Below, in pieces: positions 1-5,207 of a stretch of 64,000 nt of DNA (the stretch's first letter is position 1; each line of letters begins with the position of its first letter). Position numbers and translations under genes: made by a program. The DNA comes from a virus: positions 1 to 64,000 of IMG/VR virus record IMGVR_UViG_3300044630_005784. One strand, given 5' to 3'. The notes below the pieces were generated by a model. That model was not told where the DNA came from. It worked only from the letters and a program-made list of their open reading frames with translations, and did not search any database.

Positions 1-35
1 CGATGGCCCACTCCCCAGTCCCGCTGGGATCTGTC

Positions 36-62
36 TCTATTTATCCTACGGTGGCGATTTCG
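36..62 (-). promoter_or_regulatory. Conserved leftward promoter-like element, copy 1
   Basis: The -10-like hexamer is TAGGAT on the minus strand (43-48), preceded by the conserved CGAAATCGCCACCG. It faces a small inverted repeat, CCCAG/CTGGG, close to the window edge. Confidence 0.5.
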
Positions 63-125
63 CAATTTATTGGTCGAACAGATCAGTCCCGCCTTCGCCT
101 TTCGGCTCCGGGGCTGCTGCGAAAG

Positions 126-217
126 TTATCCACAAGCGGGTGGGGATAACTTTATCCACAAGTTCATCCACAGGGTGTGGAAAACTTATCCACAGGTTAT
201 CCACAGGCTGTGGACAA
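126..217. repeat. DnaA-box array 1
   Basis: Four perfect TTATCCACA boxes start at 126, 152, 186 and 197. Variants lie at 141-149 (reverse TTATCCCCA), 164-172, 176-184 (reverse TTTTCCACA) and 209-217 (reverse TTGTCCACA). TTATCCACA is the textbook DnaA box. About eight sites in 92 bp is the density of a replication origin or a DnaA-titrating locus. Whether host DnaA binds here is inference. Confidence 0.8.
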
Positions 218-222
218 CCGCT

Positions 223-288
223 CGAACACGCGTTCGGTGACCTCGGTCACACTGCGAATCGAACAAGTGTTCGTGTGACGCGCGTCAC
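223..288. promoter_or_regulatory. Two LexA-like/CRP-like composite palindromes
   Basis: LexA-like boxes of the form CGAAC-N4-GTTCG lie at 223-236 and 260-273. Each is followed at once by a GTGAC-N4-GTCAC palindrome (237-250 and 275-288). Both LexA-like boxes fit the Gram-positive SOS-box consensus CGAACRNRYGTTYG. The fixed pairing suggests either two regulators side by side or one regulator with a long composite site. Confidence 0.7.
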
Positions 289-306
289 GTTTGGGGCCGC
301 AACCCG

Positions 307-351
307 TGTGACGGAATTCACAGTGGAATTCGTCCTTGACCCCGGTAGGGT
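307..351 (+). promoter_or_regulatory. Promoter with CRP-like operator for the gene at 387
   Basis: A perfect CRP-type site, TGTGA-N6-TCACA, lies at 307-322. It abuts the -35 GTGGAA (323-328); a 17-bp spacer leads to the -10 TAGGGT (346-351). With a start point near 358 the operator is centred near -43, the class II activator position. The same layout recurs at 1060, 1769, 3928, 7391 and 8235. Confidence 0.75.
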
Positions 352-357
352 ACAACT

Positions 358-384
358 ATGAACGACAACGGCGGAGGGAGGTGA
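358..384 (+). CDS. Possible leaderless leader peptide
   Basis: An ATG lies seven nucleotides after the end of the -10 hexamer, close to the predicted transcript 5' end. It opens a nine-codon frame, stop included, encoding MNDNGGGR. The stop overlaps the SD (GGAGGTGA) of the 49-residue gene that begins two bases later. Ribosomes finishing the leader would sit on the downstream SD, so coupling is possible. No other left-arm promoter has this arrangement, so it may be chance. Confidence 0.25.
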   Translation: MNDNGGGR

Positions 385-386
385 AC

Positions 387-536
387 ATGGCAGGAACATG
401 GCAGGATCACGTCGACTGGGAATCAGTCGAACGGACCGGGCGCCTCGAAGAAGAGGACGTTTGGCAGGCGATCGCCGATTCCGAGGACCTCGACTACAAC
501 GAGATCGCGGACGGTGATCTCGCTGAATGGTTGTGA
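387..536 (+). CDS. Small acidic protein, 49 aa
   Basis: I do not recognise this protein. The start is set by a strong SD (GGAGGGAGGTGAAC). The product has 16 Asp/Glu against 2 Arg and no Lys, with four Trp spread along it, so it is strongly negative. It is the first gene downstream of module 1 and forms its own unit: promoter at 323-351, terminator hairpins at 608-640 and 648-677. A small acidic phage protein of this kind could bind a host DNA-binding protein, but nothing in the sequence proves that. The strand is supported by promoter, SD and terminator together. Confidence 0.7.
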   Translation: MAGTWQDHVDWESVERTGRLEEEDVWQAIADSEDLDYNEIADGDLAEWL

Positions 537-607
537 TCCATTCCACTACCGACTGAGCGTCGGCGTCGCCGGGAACGTGGCAACAGAATCCCGGCACCGC
601 CAAGTAC

Positions 608-677
608 GCGGCACCCGTTAGCGCCCGCCACGGGTGCCGCCCTAGCGAGGCCCCCTCGATCCGCCGCGAGGGGGCCT
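608..677. terminator. Double hairpin terminator
   Basis: Two perfect 11-bp hairpins follow the 49-residue gene: GCGGCACCCGT/ACGGGTGCCGC (608-640) and AGGCCCCCTCG/CGAGGGGGCCT (648-677), the latter followed by TTCGCTT. The stems are symmetrical, so they could also stop leftward transcripts started from the element at 734-760. Confidence 0.8.
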
Positions 678-733
678 TCGCTTCACCTTGTTCTTTCGGC
701 GATTGAGAAGGACAGCCCCGGCCCCGTTCTGGG

Positions 734-760
734 TCTATTTATCATACGGTGGCGATTTCG
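734..760 (-). promoter_or_regulatory. Conserved leftward promoter-like element, copy 2
   Basis: Read on the minus strand this is CGAAATCGCCACCG directly followed by the -10-like hexamer TATGAT (741-746) and AAATAGA. The six main copies keep CGAAATCG and ACCG, and keep TAnnnT while its middle bases vary. It points into the hairpins at 608-677, which would give a short RNA. It could instead be a protein-binding site. Confidence 0.5.
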
Positions 761-808
761 CGTTTGTTAGCCCCGCCCCAGTCTGTCGACTGCGGGGCTG
801 GTGGCGAG

Positions 809-900
809 TTATCCACAGGCGGTTGTGGATAAGGTTTTCCACAGGTTTGTCCCCATGCTGTGGATAAGTTGTCCACAGGTTTTCCACACCTTGTGGATAA
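809..900. repeat. DnaA-box array 2
   Basis: Perfect DnaA boxes lie at 809-817 (forward) and 824-832, 859-867 and 892-900 (reverse). Near matches are TTTTCCACA at 835 and 880 and TTGTCCACA at 869. Boxes in both orientations within 92 bp resemble a DnaA-dependent origin. Confidence 0.8.
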
Positions 901-906
901 CTACGT

Positions 907-1040
907 CGAACAGGTGTTCGGTGACGTCGGTCACAGGTCGAACAAGTGTTCGGTGACATTCGTCACAGGTGGATCGAACGTGTGTTCGTGTGACGTCGGT
1001 CACATTGTCCATCGAACAGGTGTTCTGTGACGGGCGTCAC
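907..1040. promoter_or_regulatory. Four LexA-like/CRP-like composite palindromes
   Basis: LexA-like boxes lie at 907-920, 939-952, 975-988 and 1013-1026. The first three match CGAACRNRYGTTYG; the last ends in T. Each is followed within 0-1 bp by GTGAC-N4-GTCAC (921-934, 953-966, 990-1003, 1027-1040). The unit repeats every 32-38 bp. The sequence between boxes differs, so the boxes themselves appear to be under selection. Confidence 0.7.
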
Positions 1041-1059
1041 ACTTTCGGGCCGCAACCGA

Positions 1060-1104
1060 TGTGACAAGAGTCACGGTGGAATTAGGTTGTGACCCCGGTA
1101 GGGT
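1060..1104 (+). promoter_or_regulatory. Promoter with CRP-like operator for the gene at 1139
   Basis: The operator TGTGACAAGAGTCACG lies at 1060-1075, the -35 GTGGAA at 1076-1081, and the -10 TAGGGT at 1099-1104 after a 17-bp spacer. Confidence 0.75.
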
Positions 1105-1138
1105 GTACCTAACAACGACAGGCGGAGAGGAGGGAACA

Positions 1139-1342
1139 ATGACTACAGCACTCTTTCACGGAGGGACGAAGTGGTCGGCACAGACCGAACGCGACGAAGA
1201 CCTTGCACTAGGTTTCGGCGTGGTTTGGACCGTGTTCGACGAGAACAACGTCCGGGTCGGCGGATTCGTCGGCAACGAAGAGGACGCCCTGAAGGTTCTT
1301 CGGACACAGAACTACGGGGAACCGCTTCGGATCACGGTTTGA
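1139..1342 (+). CDS. Hypothetical protein, 67 aa
   Basis: I do not recognise the family. The ATG follows a strong purine-rich SD (GGAGAGGAGGG). The protein reads like a small single-domain beta-alpha fold: a WxVFDENN-type turn, then GGFVGNEEDAL and a short C-terminal strand. It is a single-gene unit with a CRP-operator promoter (1060-1104) and a perfect hairpin terminator (1348-1372). In-frame starts farther upstream overlap the promoter and are unlikely to be used. Confidence 0.7.
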   Translation: MTTALFHGGTKWSAQTERDEDLALGFGVVWTVFDENNVRVGGFVGNEEDALKVLRTQNYGEPLRITV

Positions 1343-1347
1343 TCCAC

Positions 1348-1372
1348 GGCCCCCCGGTTCGTCCGGGGGGCC
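1348..1372. terminator. Hairpin terminator
   Basis: A GGCCCCCCGG / CCGGGGGGCC stem with a TTCG-containing loop lies six bases after the stop codon of the 67-residue gene. Confidence 0.85.
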
Positions 1373-1436
1373 ACCCTCGATCTTCTCCCCCGGGATTCCG
1401 CCCCCGGGGGGGCGCTCCCCGCAAGGGTTGAGCGAA

Positions 1437-1472
1437 CGATGACCCCCGGGATTCCGCCCCCGGGGGTCATCG
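1437..1472. terminator. Strong hairpin, probable terminator
   Basis: A perfect 13-bp stem (CGATGACCCCCGG / CCGGGGGTCATCG) lies downstream of the first terminator. It faces the leftward element at 1526-1552, so it may end a short leftward RNA. Confidence 0.65.
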
Positions 1473-1525
1473 CCCTTTCCGGGTGCGCGCCTCGCTTGAG
1501 GAGAACAGCGGGACTGTCGTGTTGT

Positions 1526-1552
1526 TCTATTTATTCTACGGTGGCGATTTCG
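1526..1552 (-). promoter_or_regulatory. Conserved leftward promoter-like element, copy 3
   Basis: The minus-strand -10-like hexamer is TAGAAT (1533-1538), preceded by CGAAATCGCCACCG. The hairpin at 1437-1472 lies about 60-90 bp ahead. Confidence 0.5.
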
Positions 1553-1598
1553 ACTGATTAGCCCCGCCGTCGCCTGACGGCTCCGGGGCTGGCGCGCG

Positions 1599-1721
1599 TT
1601 TTCCACAGGTTTATCCACAGGTTGGGGAAAAGTTATCCACAGGTGAGGTCGAGTCCTGTGGATAAAGTTATCCACACCTTTTTCCACAGGCTGTGGGTAA
1701 CTTGTCCACAGGTTTTCCACA
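1599..1721. repeat. DnaA-box array 3
   Basis: Perfect boxes lie at 1611, 1633 and 1668 (forward) and 1657-1665 (reverse). TTTTCCACA lies at 1599, 1680 and 1713, TTGTCCACA at 1702, and a reverse variant at 1692-1700. Confidence 0.8.
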
Positions 1722-1768
1722 GGCGGGGTCGAGTGTGACCGGCGTCACAGTTTGGGGCCGGTTCGGCG

Positions 1769-1813
1769 TGTGACAAGAGTCACGGTGGAACTAGGTTGTG
1801 TCCCCGGTAGCCT
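1769..1813 (+). promoter_or_regulatory. Promoter with CRP-like operator for the gene at 1851
   Basis: The operator TGTGACAAGAGTCACG (1769-1784) is identical to the one at 1060. The -35 GTGGAA is at 1785-1790 and the -10 TAGCCT at 1808-1813, 17 bp apart. A second CRP-like site lies upstream at 1734-1749. Confidence 0.75.
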
Positions 1814-1850
1814 GTAAGGCATAAGGAACTACGGCGGAAGGAGGTGCCAA

Positions 1851-2024
1851 ATGAAGCCCTACGAACACGACGAGTACTACGAAGAGGAAGAGATCGAAGA
1901 GGATCACGAATCCGGTAAGTACGAGATGGAGATGTACTACTGGGAGGATCACGACTACCGCGACCCGCGGACGGCCGCTAATGATCCCGACCAGTACGAA
2001 GATGATCCATTCGATGAATGGTGA
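1851..2024 (+). CDS. Very acidic small protein, 57 aa
   Basis: I do not recognise it. An SD (GGAAGGAGGTG) sets the ATG. The product has 24 Asp/Glu against 4 Lys/Arg and is rich in Tyr and Trp, including a run of six acidic residues interrupted once by Ile near residues 11-17. Such composition is typical of disordered or DNA-mimicking proteins, but no fold can be assigned by eye. It lies under a CRP-operator promoter and ends before a strong terminator (2036-2062). Confidence 0.7.
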   Translation: MKPYEHDEYYEEEEIEEDHESGKYEMEMYYWEDHDYRDPRTAANDPDQYEDDPFDEW

Positions 2025-2035
2025 CACCTAGCCCT

Positions 2036-2062
2036 AGCGCCCCCCCCACGGGGGGGGGCGCT
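2036..2062. terminator. Hairpin terminator
   Basis: An AGCGCCCCCCCC / GGGGGGGGCGCT stem with a three-base loop lies 11 bp after the acidic 57-residue gene. Confidence 0.85.
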
Positions 2063-2101
2063 TAGGCCCCCACCCGCTACACTCCCCGGAAAGGAGAAAC
2101 C

Positions 2102-2224
2102 GTGAACTCTCAAAGTGTCGAATCAATCCACAACTTGCTCTGCTACCAAGCCGAAATGAAGGCTAAGCGTGAGCAGGAAGAGCAAGAACAACAGGACGAC
2201 GAAAGTCAGCCCGACGACGAGTGA
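2102..2224 (+). CDS. Small Gln/Glu-rich protein, 40 aa
   Basis: I do not recognise this protein. A GTG start follows the SD AAAGGAG. The N-terminal half could form a helix (SVESIHNLLCYQAEMKAK); the second half is a run of Glu, Gln and Asp. It has no obvious promoter of its own, although the terminator at 2036-2062 lies just upstream. Its stop codon overlaps a GTGAC-N4-GTCAC palindrome (2221-2234). The terminator at 2247-2280 follows. Confidence 0.5.
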   Translation: MNSQSVESIHNLLCYQAEMKAKREQEEQEQQDDESQPDDE

Positions 2225-2234
2225 CGAAAGTCAC
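2221..2234. promoter_or_regulatory. CRP-like palindrome over a stop codon
   Basis: GTGAC-GAAA-GTCAC overlaps the stop of the 40-residue gene. No promoter follows directly, so it is an isolated site of the type seen at the left-arm promoters. Confidence 0.4.
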
Positions 2235-2246
2235 AGTCGCTCGACC

Positions 2247-2280
2247 TGAGGCTCCCCCGATCCGCCGCGGGGGAGCCTCA
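2247..2280. terminator. Hairpin terminator
   Basis: A TGAGGCTCCCCC / GGGGGAGCCTCA stem follows the 40-residue gene. It also faces the leftward element at 2310-2336. Confidence 0.85.
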
Positions 2281-2309
2281 CCCCACGGGGAACCCCACCC
2301 ACCCCTAGT

Positions 2310-2336
2310 TCTAATAAACCTACGGTGTCGATTTCG
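2310..2336 (-). promoter_or_regulatory. Conserved leftward promoter-like element, copy 4
   Basis: The minus-strand -10-like hexamer is TAGGTT (2317-2322), preceded by CGAAATCGACACCG. The terminator at 2247-2280 lies about 30 bp ahead, so any transcript would be only about 60 nt. Confidence 0.5.
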
Positions 2337-2438
2337 GCTCGACCGACGACAGCCCCGCTGCCGCTGCACTCCTACTTCCAGTTTCGCGAACAGTTCGATA
2401 GCCCCGCCGTCGCCTAACGGCTCCGGGGCTGACACGCG

Positions 2439-2501
2439 TTTTCCACAAAGAGGTGTGGGCGCCGGGGCTGTCCCAAGAGTTATCCACAGGGGTGTGGATA
2501 A
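2439..2501. repeat. DnaA boxes, inverted pair
   Basis: Two perfect boxes face each other (2480-2488 and 2493-2501) across four G residues, forming a 22-bp inverted repeat. A TTTTCCACA variant lies at 2439-2447. A GC hairpin (2400-2430) precedes them, as in the other modules. Confidence 0.75.
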
Positions 2502-2504
2502 GTA

Positions 2505-2526
2505 GGTCCCCGGCGAACCGGGGACC
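2505..2526. terminator. Hairpin terminator for the leftward gene
   Basis: A GGTCCCCGG / CCGGGGACC stem with a CGAA loop lies just beyond the stop of the leftward gene 2533-2766. Confidence 0.8.
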
Positions 2527-2532
2527 CTCTCC

Positions 2533-2766
2533 TTACGAGTAATACCCGAACGTGCCATTCACGACCGTTCGCAAGTCCTTCACGGTGTACCACTGGTTTT
2601 CGTTCATGAGAACGTAGTGGTCGTCCGCTGCACCTGCACCCCAGCCGGGGTATCGGGTGGCGAGTGAACTGGAGCGGTGGACGTATTCCGTGGCCGCTTC
2701 GATGAGCGAGTCGAAGTGTCGGGTGATCCACCCGTACTTTTCTCCGCCGTAGACGGTGTATCTCAT
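2533..2766 (-). CDS. Hypothetical protein, paralogue of 2918-3178, 77 aa
   Basis: The function is unknown, but it is clearly related to the divergent neighbour at 2918. Both begin with a YxVxGG motif and share a F-D-(S/T)-L-x-(E/D)-A-A-E-Y-V helix. Both then have a (P-x-W-G) turn, a DD-(H/Y)-Y-V strand and an L-x-x-(L/M)-x-x-x-(V/I) C-terminal helix. Transcription starts from a leftward promoter (2800-2828) with a CRP-like operator, and the leader contains CACCTACTACC before the SD GAAAGGG. The terminator is at 2505-2526. The divergent pair probably arose by duplication and inversion. Confidence 0.8.
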   Translation of the reverse strand: MRYTVYGGEKYGWITRHFDSLIEAATEYVHRSSSLATRYPGWGAGAADDHYVLMNENQWYTVKDLRTVVNGTFGYYS

Positions 2767-2799
2767 AGTGACCCTTTCGGGGTAGTAGGTGATGGTTAC

Positions 2800-2844
2800 A
2801 CCCTACAGGGGGCAGTCGCGTTTTCCACCGTGACATTTTTCACA
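2800..2844 (-). promoter_or_regulatory. Leftward promoter with CRP-like operator
   Basis: On the minus strand the operator is TGTGAAAAATGTCACG (2829-2844), the -35 GTGGAA (2823-2828), the spacer 17 bp and the -10 TAGGGT (2800-2805). It drives the gene 2533-2766. Confidence 0.75.
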
Positions 2845-2854
2845 CTCGGCGAGG

Positions 2855-2883
2855 TTGGTATTCACCCTTACCGCCTATAGGGT
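2855..2883 (+). promoter_or_regulatory. Rightward promoter for the gene at 2918
   Basis: The -35 is TTGGTA (2855-2860) and the -10 TAGGGT (2878-2883), with a 17-bp spacer. The CRP-like operator at 2829-2844 lies just upstream and may serve both divergent promoters. Confidence 0.7.
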
Positions 2884-2917
2884 GCAGTTATCCAATAGAG
2901 ATCGAAGGGAGGCAACA

Positions 2918-3178
2918 ATGACCGAATACAACGTATGGGGTGGATACTCCTACGCAGTAGGCACCGAAGAGTTCGACACTCTTCTCGACGCCGCTGAGCA
3001 GTATGTCCGCAGGTGCGCGCCCGCGCTTTACTTTTACCCGCTATGGGGCGAAGTGGGACCCGACGACTACGTCATCACGACGGAGCACGAAGGGTGGACA
3101 CTTTCCGACCTGCAGGCAATGATCGACCTCGCCAATAACGAGGTTCGCTCGATTAGCCCGCTAGGCGTCCGGTCCTAA
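2918..3178 (+). CDS. Hypothetical protein, paralogue of 2533-2766, 86 aa
   Basis: The function is unknown. The start is set by the SD GAAGGGAGG. The protein aligns along most of its length with the divergently transcribed 77-residue neighbour (YNVWGG, EEFDTLLDAAEQYV, PLWG, DDYVI, LSDLQAMI) and carries a short extra C-terminal tail. It is a single gene between its own promoter (2855-2883) and terminator (3187-3210). Confidence 0.8.
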   Translation: MTEYNVWGGYSYAVGTEEFDTLLDAAEQYVRRCAPALYFYPLWGEVGPDDYVITTEHEGWTLSDLQAMIDLANNEVRSISPLGVRS

Positions 3179-3186
3179 CCTAACCC

Positions 3187-3210
3187 GGCCCCCCGGTTCG
3201 CCGGGGGGCC
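3187..3210. terminator. Hairpin terminator
   Basis: A GGCCCCCCGG / CCGGGGGGCC stem with a TTCG loop lies between the genes at 2918 and 3230. The next gene has no clear promoter of its own, so it may depend on read-through. Confidence 0.8.
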
Positions 3211-3229
3211 ACTACCCGAAAGGCTCACA

Positions 3230-3628
3230 ATGAGCGACACGTTCGTAGTTATCGAACCAACCGGCTACGCGTTGGTCACCGACACCGGCACCGACACGCT
3301 AGCCACCCTGCAGTTACTCGTAGACGGACTTGTAGAGTGCGTCACCCCTAACCCTAAGGTTCTCGGCTTCACCGCCGACGTATGGGTGAACGAAGAGGGC
3401 CTCTACCGGTCGGACTTTTCGATCAATCTGCTGGCCAGTTATCTGACCGGCCGACAGTTGGTCGGCCCTGCAGTTCTCGCCCGCTCGACTAGCCACGGGC
3501 GAACCGTGGGGCTAACAGAACGGCACCTAGAACGACTCACGGCTGACAGTCTCTTTCTCGACTACAACGACGGGAAGAACTGGACCGCCGAAGAAGTAGT
3601 GGCACGGCGAGAGGAGGTGGAGGGCTGA
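3230..3628 (+). CDS. DUF3846-like protein, 132 aa
   Basis: The first 80 residues resemble the phage-associated DUF3846 domain: an N-terminal VVIEPTG strand, a helix containing LQLLVDGLVECV, then VNEEGL, and a C-terminal (S)YLTGRQLVGPAVL strand. The molecular function of this family is not known to me; it is common in phage and plasmid genomes. The last 50 residues are charged and helical and are not part of the domain. The SD is GAAAGG. It follows the terminator at 3187-3210 closely, which suggests read-through or an unseen promoter. Confidence 0.7.
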   Translation: MSDTFVVIEPTGYALVTDTGTDTLATLQLLVDGLVECVTPNPKVLGFTADVWVNEEGLYRSDFSINLLASYLTGRQLVGPAVLARSTSHGRTVGLTERHLERLTADSLFLDYNDGKNWTAEEVVARREEVEG

Positions 3629-3663
3629 CCGGCCCTTCACCCCTCGGGGACCCCCCCTATTGC

Positions 3664-3690
3664 TGTAATAACCTTACGGTATCGATTTCG
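3664..3690 (-). promoter_or_regulatory. Conserved leftward promoter-like element, copy 5
   Basis: The minus-strand -10-like hexamer is TAAGGT (3671-3676), preceded by CGAAATCGATACCG. It points at a weak CCCC/GGGG hairpin just after the gene ending at 3628. Confidence 0.5.
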
Positions 3691-3863
3691 CCCCCTCGCT
3701 CTGGTTGGGGAGGCAGTCCCGCAGCCTTTCGGCTGGTTAGTCCCGCCCCCAATCTTCCCCCTAACTTTTAGCCCCTTTCAGGTTGTTAGCCCCGGCCCCC
3801 AGTTTGCGCTGCGGGGCTGTTGGCGTTTGTGCGGGTCTGCGGGGCTGGCGCGCGCGCGCGAGG

Positions 3864-3922
3864 TTATCCACAGGTTTATCCACAGGCGGAATGGGGGTGA
3901 GTTATCCACAGGCTGGGGATAA
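3864..3922. repeat. DnaA-box array 5
   Basis: Perfect forward boxes lie at 3864, 3876 and 3902, and a reverse variant (TTATCCCCA) at 3914-3922. Confidence 0.75.
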
Positions 3923-3927
3923 GTGTG

Positions 3928-3972
3928 TGTGACAGATGTCACGGTGGAATCTGGCGCTGACCCCTGTACGCT
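3928..3972 (+). promoter_or_regulatory. Promoter with CRP-like operator for the gene at 4005
   Basis: The operator TGTGACAGATGTCACG lies at 3928-3943, the -35 GTGGAA at 3944-3949 and the -10 TACGCT at 3967-3972 (17-bp spacer). The leader carries ACCTACTACC. Confidence 0.75.
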
Positions 3973-4004
3973 GCAGTTACCTACTACCTAACCGGAGGAT
4001 TCCG

Positions 4005-4520
4005 ATGGTCACCCAAGCAACCGACAAACAGGTCGCGTATCTGCTATCCCTATGGGAAGCAATCGCTCACCCCGCCCACGAGGTCGAAGCGGTCCGCAAC
4101 GGCACCCTCACGCTCGGCAGGCGTGAAGCCTCAGACCTTATCGAAGAGGCCAAGACCCGCAAGACCCTCACCCGTCGCGCCACAGCGGCCCCCGCGGTCA
4201 CACAGGGTCTCTACATCACAGGCGACGCTCAGTCGGCGAAGGTCCACAAGGTCGTCCTGTCCGCCCGTGGCAACCTGTACGCCAAGACCCTCACCCCCGG
4301 TGGCGGTCGTGGACGCTGGGAATACGCGCCGGGTATCGTGAACACTCTCACCCCCGAAGATGCCCTGACCCCTGCAAAGGCTGCCGAGTACGGCAAGACC
4401 CAACGCGAAGGCTGGGACGGCTCGATCCTTGTGTACTGCGCCTGTTGTGGTGCCGAACTAGACAACGAGGAATCGCGAGATCGCGGCATCGGCCCGGTCT
4501 GTTTCCGCAAGTACTTCTGA
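4005..4520 (+). CDS. DUF6011-like zinc-ribbon protein, 171 aa
   Basis: The C-terminus (about residues 142-171) has a CACCG...ES-RDRGIGPVCFRKYF pattern, the signature of the DUF6011 zinc-binding motif found in phage proteins. The N-terminal 55 residues are helical (TDKQVAYLLSLWEAI), the middle is a positively charged Ala/Thr stretch, and a central beta-rich segment (VHKVVLSARGNLYAKTL) follows. Nucleic-acid binding is plausible but not shown. The start follows the SD CCGGAGG and a CACCTACTACC-like leader. A terminator with a T-rich tail follows at 4534-4566. Confidence 0.7.
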   Translation: MVTQATDKQVAYLLSLWEAIAHPAHEVEAVRNGTLTLGRREASDLIEEAKTRKTLTRRATAAPAVTQGLYITGDAQSAKVHKVVLSARGNLYAKTLTPGGGRGRWEYAPGIVNTLTPEDALTPAKAAEYGKTQREGWDGSILVYCACCGAELDNEESRDRGIGPVCFRKYF

Positions 4521-4533
4521 CCTTCGGCTAGAT

Positions 4534-4566
4534 CGAAACAGCCCCCCCTAGTGGGGGGTTGTTTTC
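4534..4566 (+). terminator. Hairpin terminator with T-rich tail
   Basis: A GAAACA-GCCCCCC / GGGGGGTTGTTTTC stem follows the zinc-ribbon gene and runs into a T-rich tract. Confidence 0.8.
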
Positions 4567-4604
4567 GTTGTGTCGCAAGTCACGAGAATAATCCACAGGC
4601 GAGG

Positions 4605-4633
4605 TTGTGTCCTGTGGAAAACCCCGGTAGCCT
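4605..4633 (+). promoter_or_regulatory. Promoter for the gene at 4670
   Basis: The -35 is TTGTGT (4605-4610) and the -10 TAGCCT (4628-4633), with a 17-bp spacer. A degenerate CRP-like half (AAGTCACG) lies upstream. The leader has CACCTACTAGCACC. Confidence 0.65.
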
Positions 4634-4669
4634 GCTACCTACACCTACTAGCACCTGAAAGGAGGAAAA

Positions 4670-4945
4670 GTGAAAACTGACCTCAGCATTTACAACGATC
4701 GAACCGGCAGCATGACCGTGGACACCCTAACGTTCACGGTTCGCGTACTGGAGGCTCGAAACCGATACGGCCACCTCGACTTCCGCGTCACCCCAATCTC
4801 AGGAGACGGTGAACGATGGGTCGAACAGCACCGGGTCGCCCTGCAACCGGAACTAACTACCACTACGGTAGAGATTTCGGACACTCTCATTCATGAGATC
4901 AAGGCTCCCGCGAACGCCCGCGTTATGTCATTGGATCATTTCTGA
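4670..4945 (+). CDS. Hypothetical protein, 91 aa
   Basis: I do not recognise it. The GTG start follows a very strong SD (AAAGGAGGAAAA). It looks mostly beta-stranded: LTFTVRVLEARN, LDFRVTPISG, HRVALQPE and TTVEISDTL alternate hydrophobic and polar residues. It has its own promoter (4605-4633) and a shared convergent terminator (4947-4974) with the leftward zinc-finger gene. Near its 3' end it contains a partial copy of the leftward element (about 4862-4880), probably chance. Confidence 0.7.
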   Translation: MKTDLSIYNDRTGSMTVDTLTFTVRVLEARNRYGHLDFRVTPISGDGERWVEQHRVALQPELTTTTVEISDTLIHEIKAPANARVMSLDHF

Positions 4946-4946
4946 C

Positions 4947-4974
4947 CTGATCCCCCGTACCAGCCGGGGGTCAG
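4947..4974. terminator. Bidirectional terminator
   Basis: A CTGATCCCCCG / CGGGGGTCAG stem lies between two convergent genes (4670-4945 and 4971-5207) and overlaps the end of the leftward one. Confidence 0.7.
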
Positions 4975-5207
4975 AACAGACTGTCCTGATCTAACGATGG
5001 ACGCAACTTTTTGTAATCCATGCAAGTGTTGCACAGAAGACCCGGCTCCGGTTCGGGGAACGCGATGTGGTTCGCTCCGCCGGACTTGCGGTTCTGCACC
5101 CAACCGTTCACGCGGCGCCAGACGCCCGGCTGATCGGGTCGCAACGCACAGCCACAGATGTCACAGACGTATAACGGCGGTAGCCCCGCCCGATTCGTTT
5201 CACTCAT
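4971..5207 (-). CDS. Zinc-ribbon phage protein, 78 aa
   Basis: Four cysteines in two CxxC pairs (CDICG near residue 15, CNTCM near 60) indicate a zinc ribbon. Between them lies GVWRRVNGWVQNRKSGGANHI, a motif I associate with small zinc proteins of actinobacteriophages. The function is not known. No clear leftward promoter is visible upstream; a GC-rich hairpin (5229-5260) lies there instead. It converges with the gene 4670-4945. Confidence 0.7.
   Translation of the reverse strand: MSETNRAGLPPLYVCDICGCALRPDQPGVWRRVNGWVQNRKSGGANHIAFPEPEPGLLCNTCMDYKKLRPSLDQDSLF

Larger units (their letters stand above)
1..386. other. Intergenic module 1 (no gene)
   Basis: This stretch has no convincing gene. 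In order it holds a conserved leftward promoter-like element (36-62), a GC-rich hairpin (85-115), a dense DnaA-box array (126-217), two LexA-like plus CRP-like composite palindromes (223-288), and a rightward promoter with a CRP-like operator (307-351) serving the gene at 387. A nine-codon open frame, stop included, sits in the leader at 358-384. The same order of elements recurs at 734-1104 and, less completely, at 1526-1813, 2310-2501, 3664-3972 and 6740-6902. Confidence 0.8.
537..1138. other. Intergenic module 2 (no gene)
   Basis: This 602-bp stretch has no convincing gene. It holds the double terminator (608-677), leftward element (734-760), GC hairpin (769-799), DnaA-box array (809-900), four LexA-like/CRP-like composites (907-1040) and a CRP-operator promoter (1060-1104). 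It is the fullest copy of the module. Confidence 0.8.
1343..1850. other. Intergenic module 3 (no gene)
   Basis: This 508-bp stretch has no convincing gene. It holds terminators (1348-1372, 1437-1472), the leftward element (1526-1552), a GC hairpin (1560-1590), a DnaA-box array (1599-1721), one TGTGA-N6-TCACA site (1734-1749) and a CRP-operator promoter (1769-1813). The LexA-like boxes of modules 1 and 2 are absent. Near 1385-1412 lies a related C/G-run hairpin that shares GGGATTCCGCCCCC with the one at 1437-1472. Confidence 0.8.
3629..4004. other. Intergenic module 5 (no gene)
   Basis: This 376-bp stretch has no convincing gene. It holds the leftward element (3664-3690), C-rich sequence, a GC hairpin (3788-3818), a short GCGCGC run (3848-3860), DnaA boxes (3864-3922) and a CRP-operator promoter (3928-3972) for the gene at 4005. 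Confidence 0.75.

Noticed and set aside
4131-4510. Leftward open frames opposite the zinc-ribbon gene
   Set aside because: They are shadows of a gene with promoter, SD, terminator and a recognisable domain; none has an SD.
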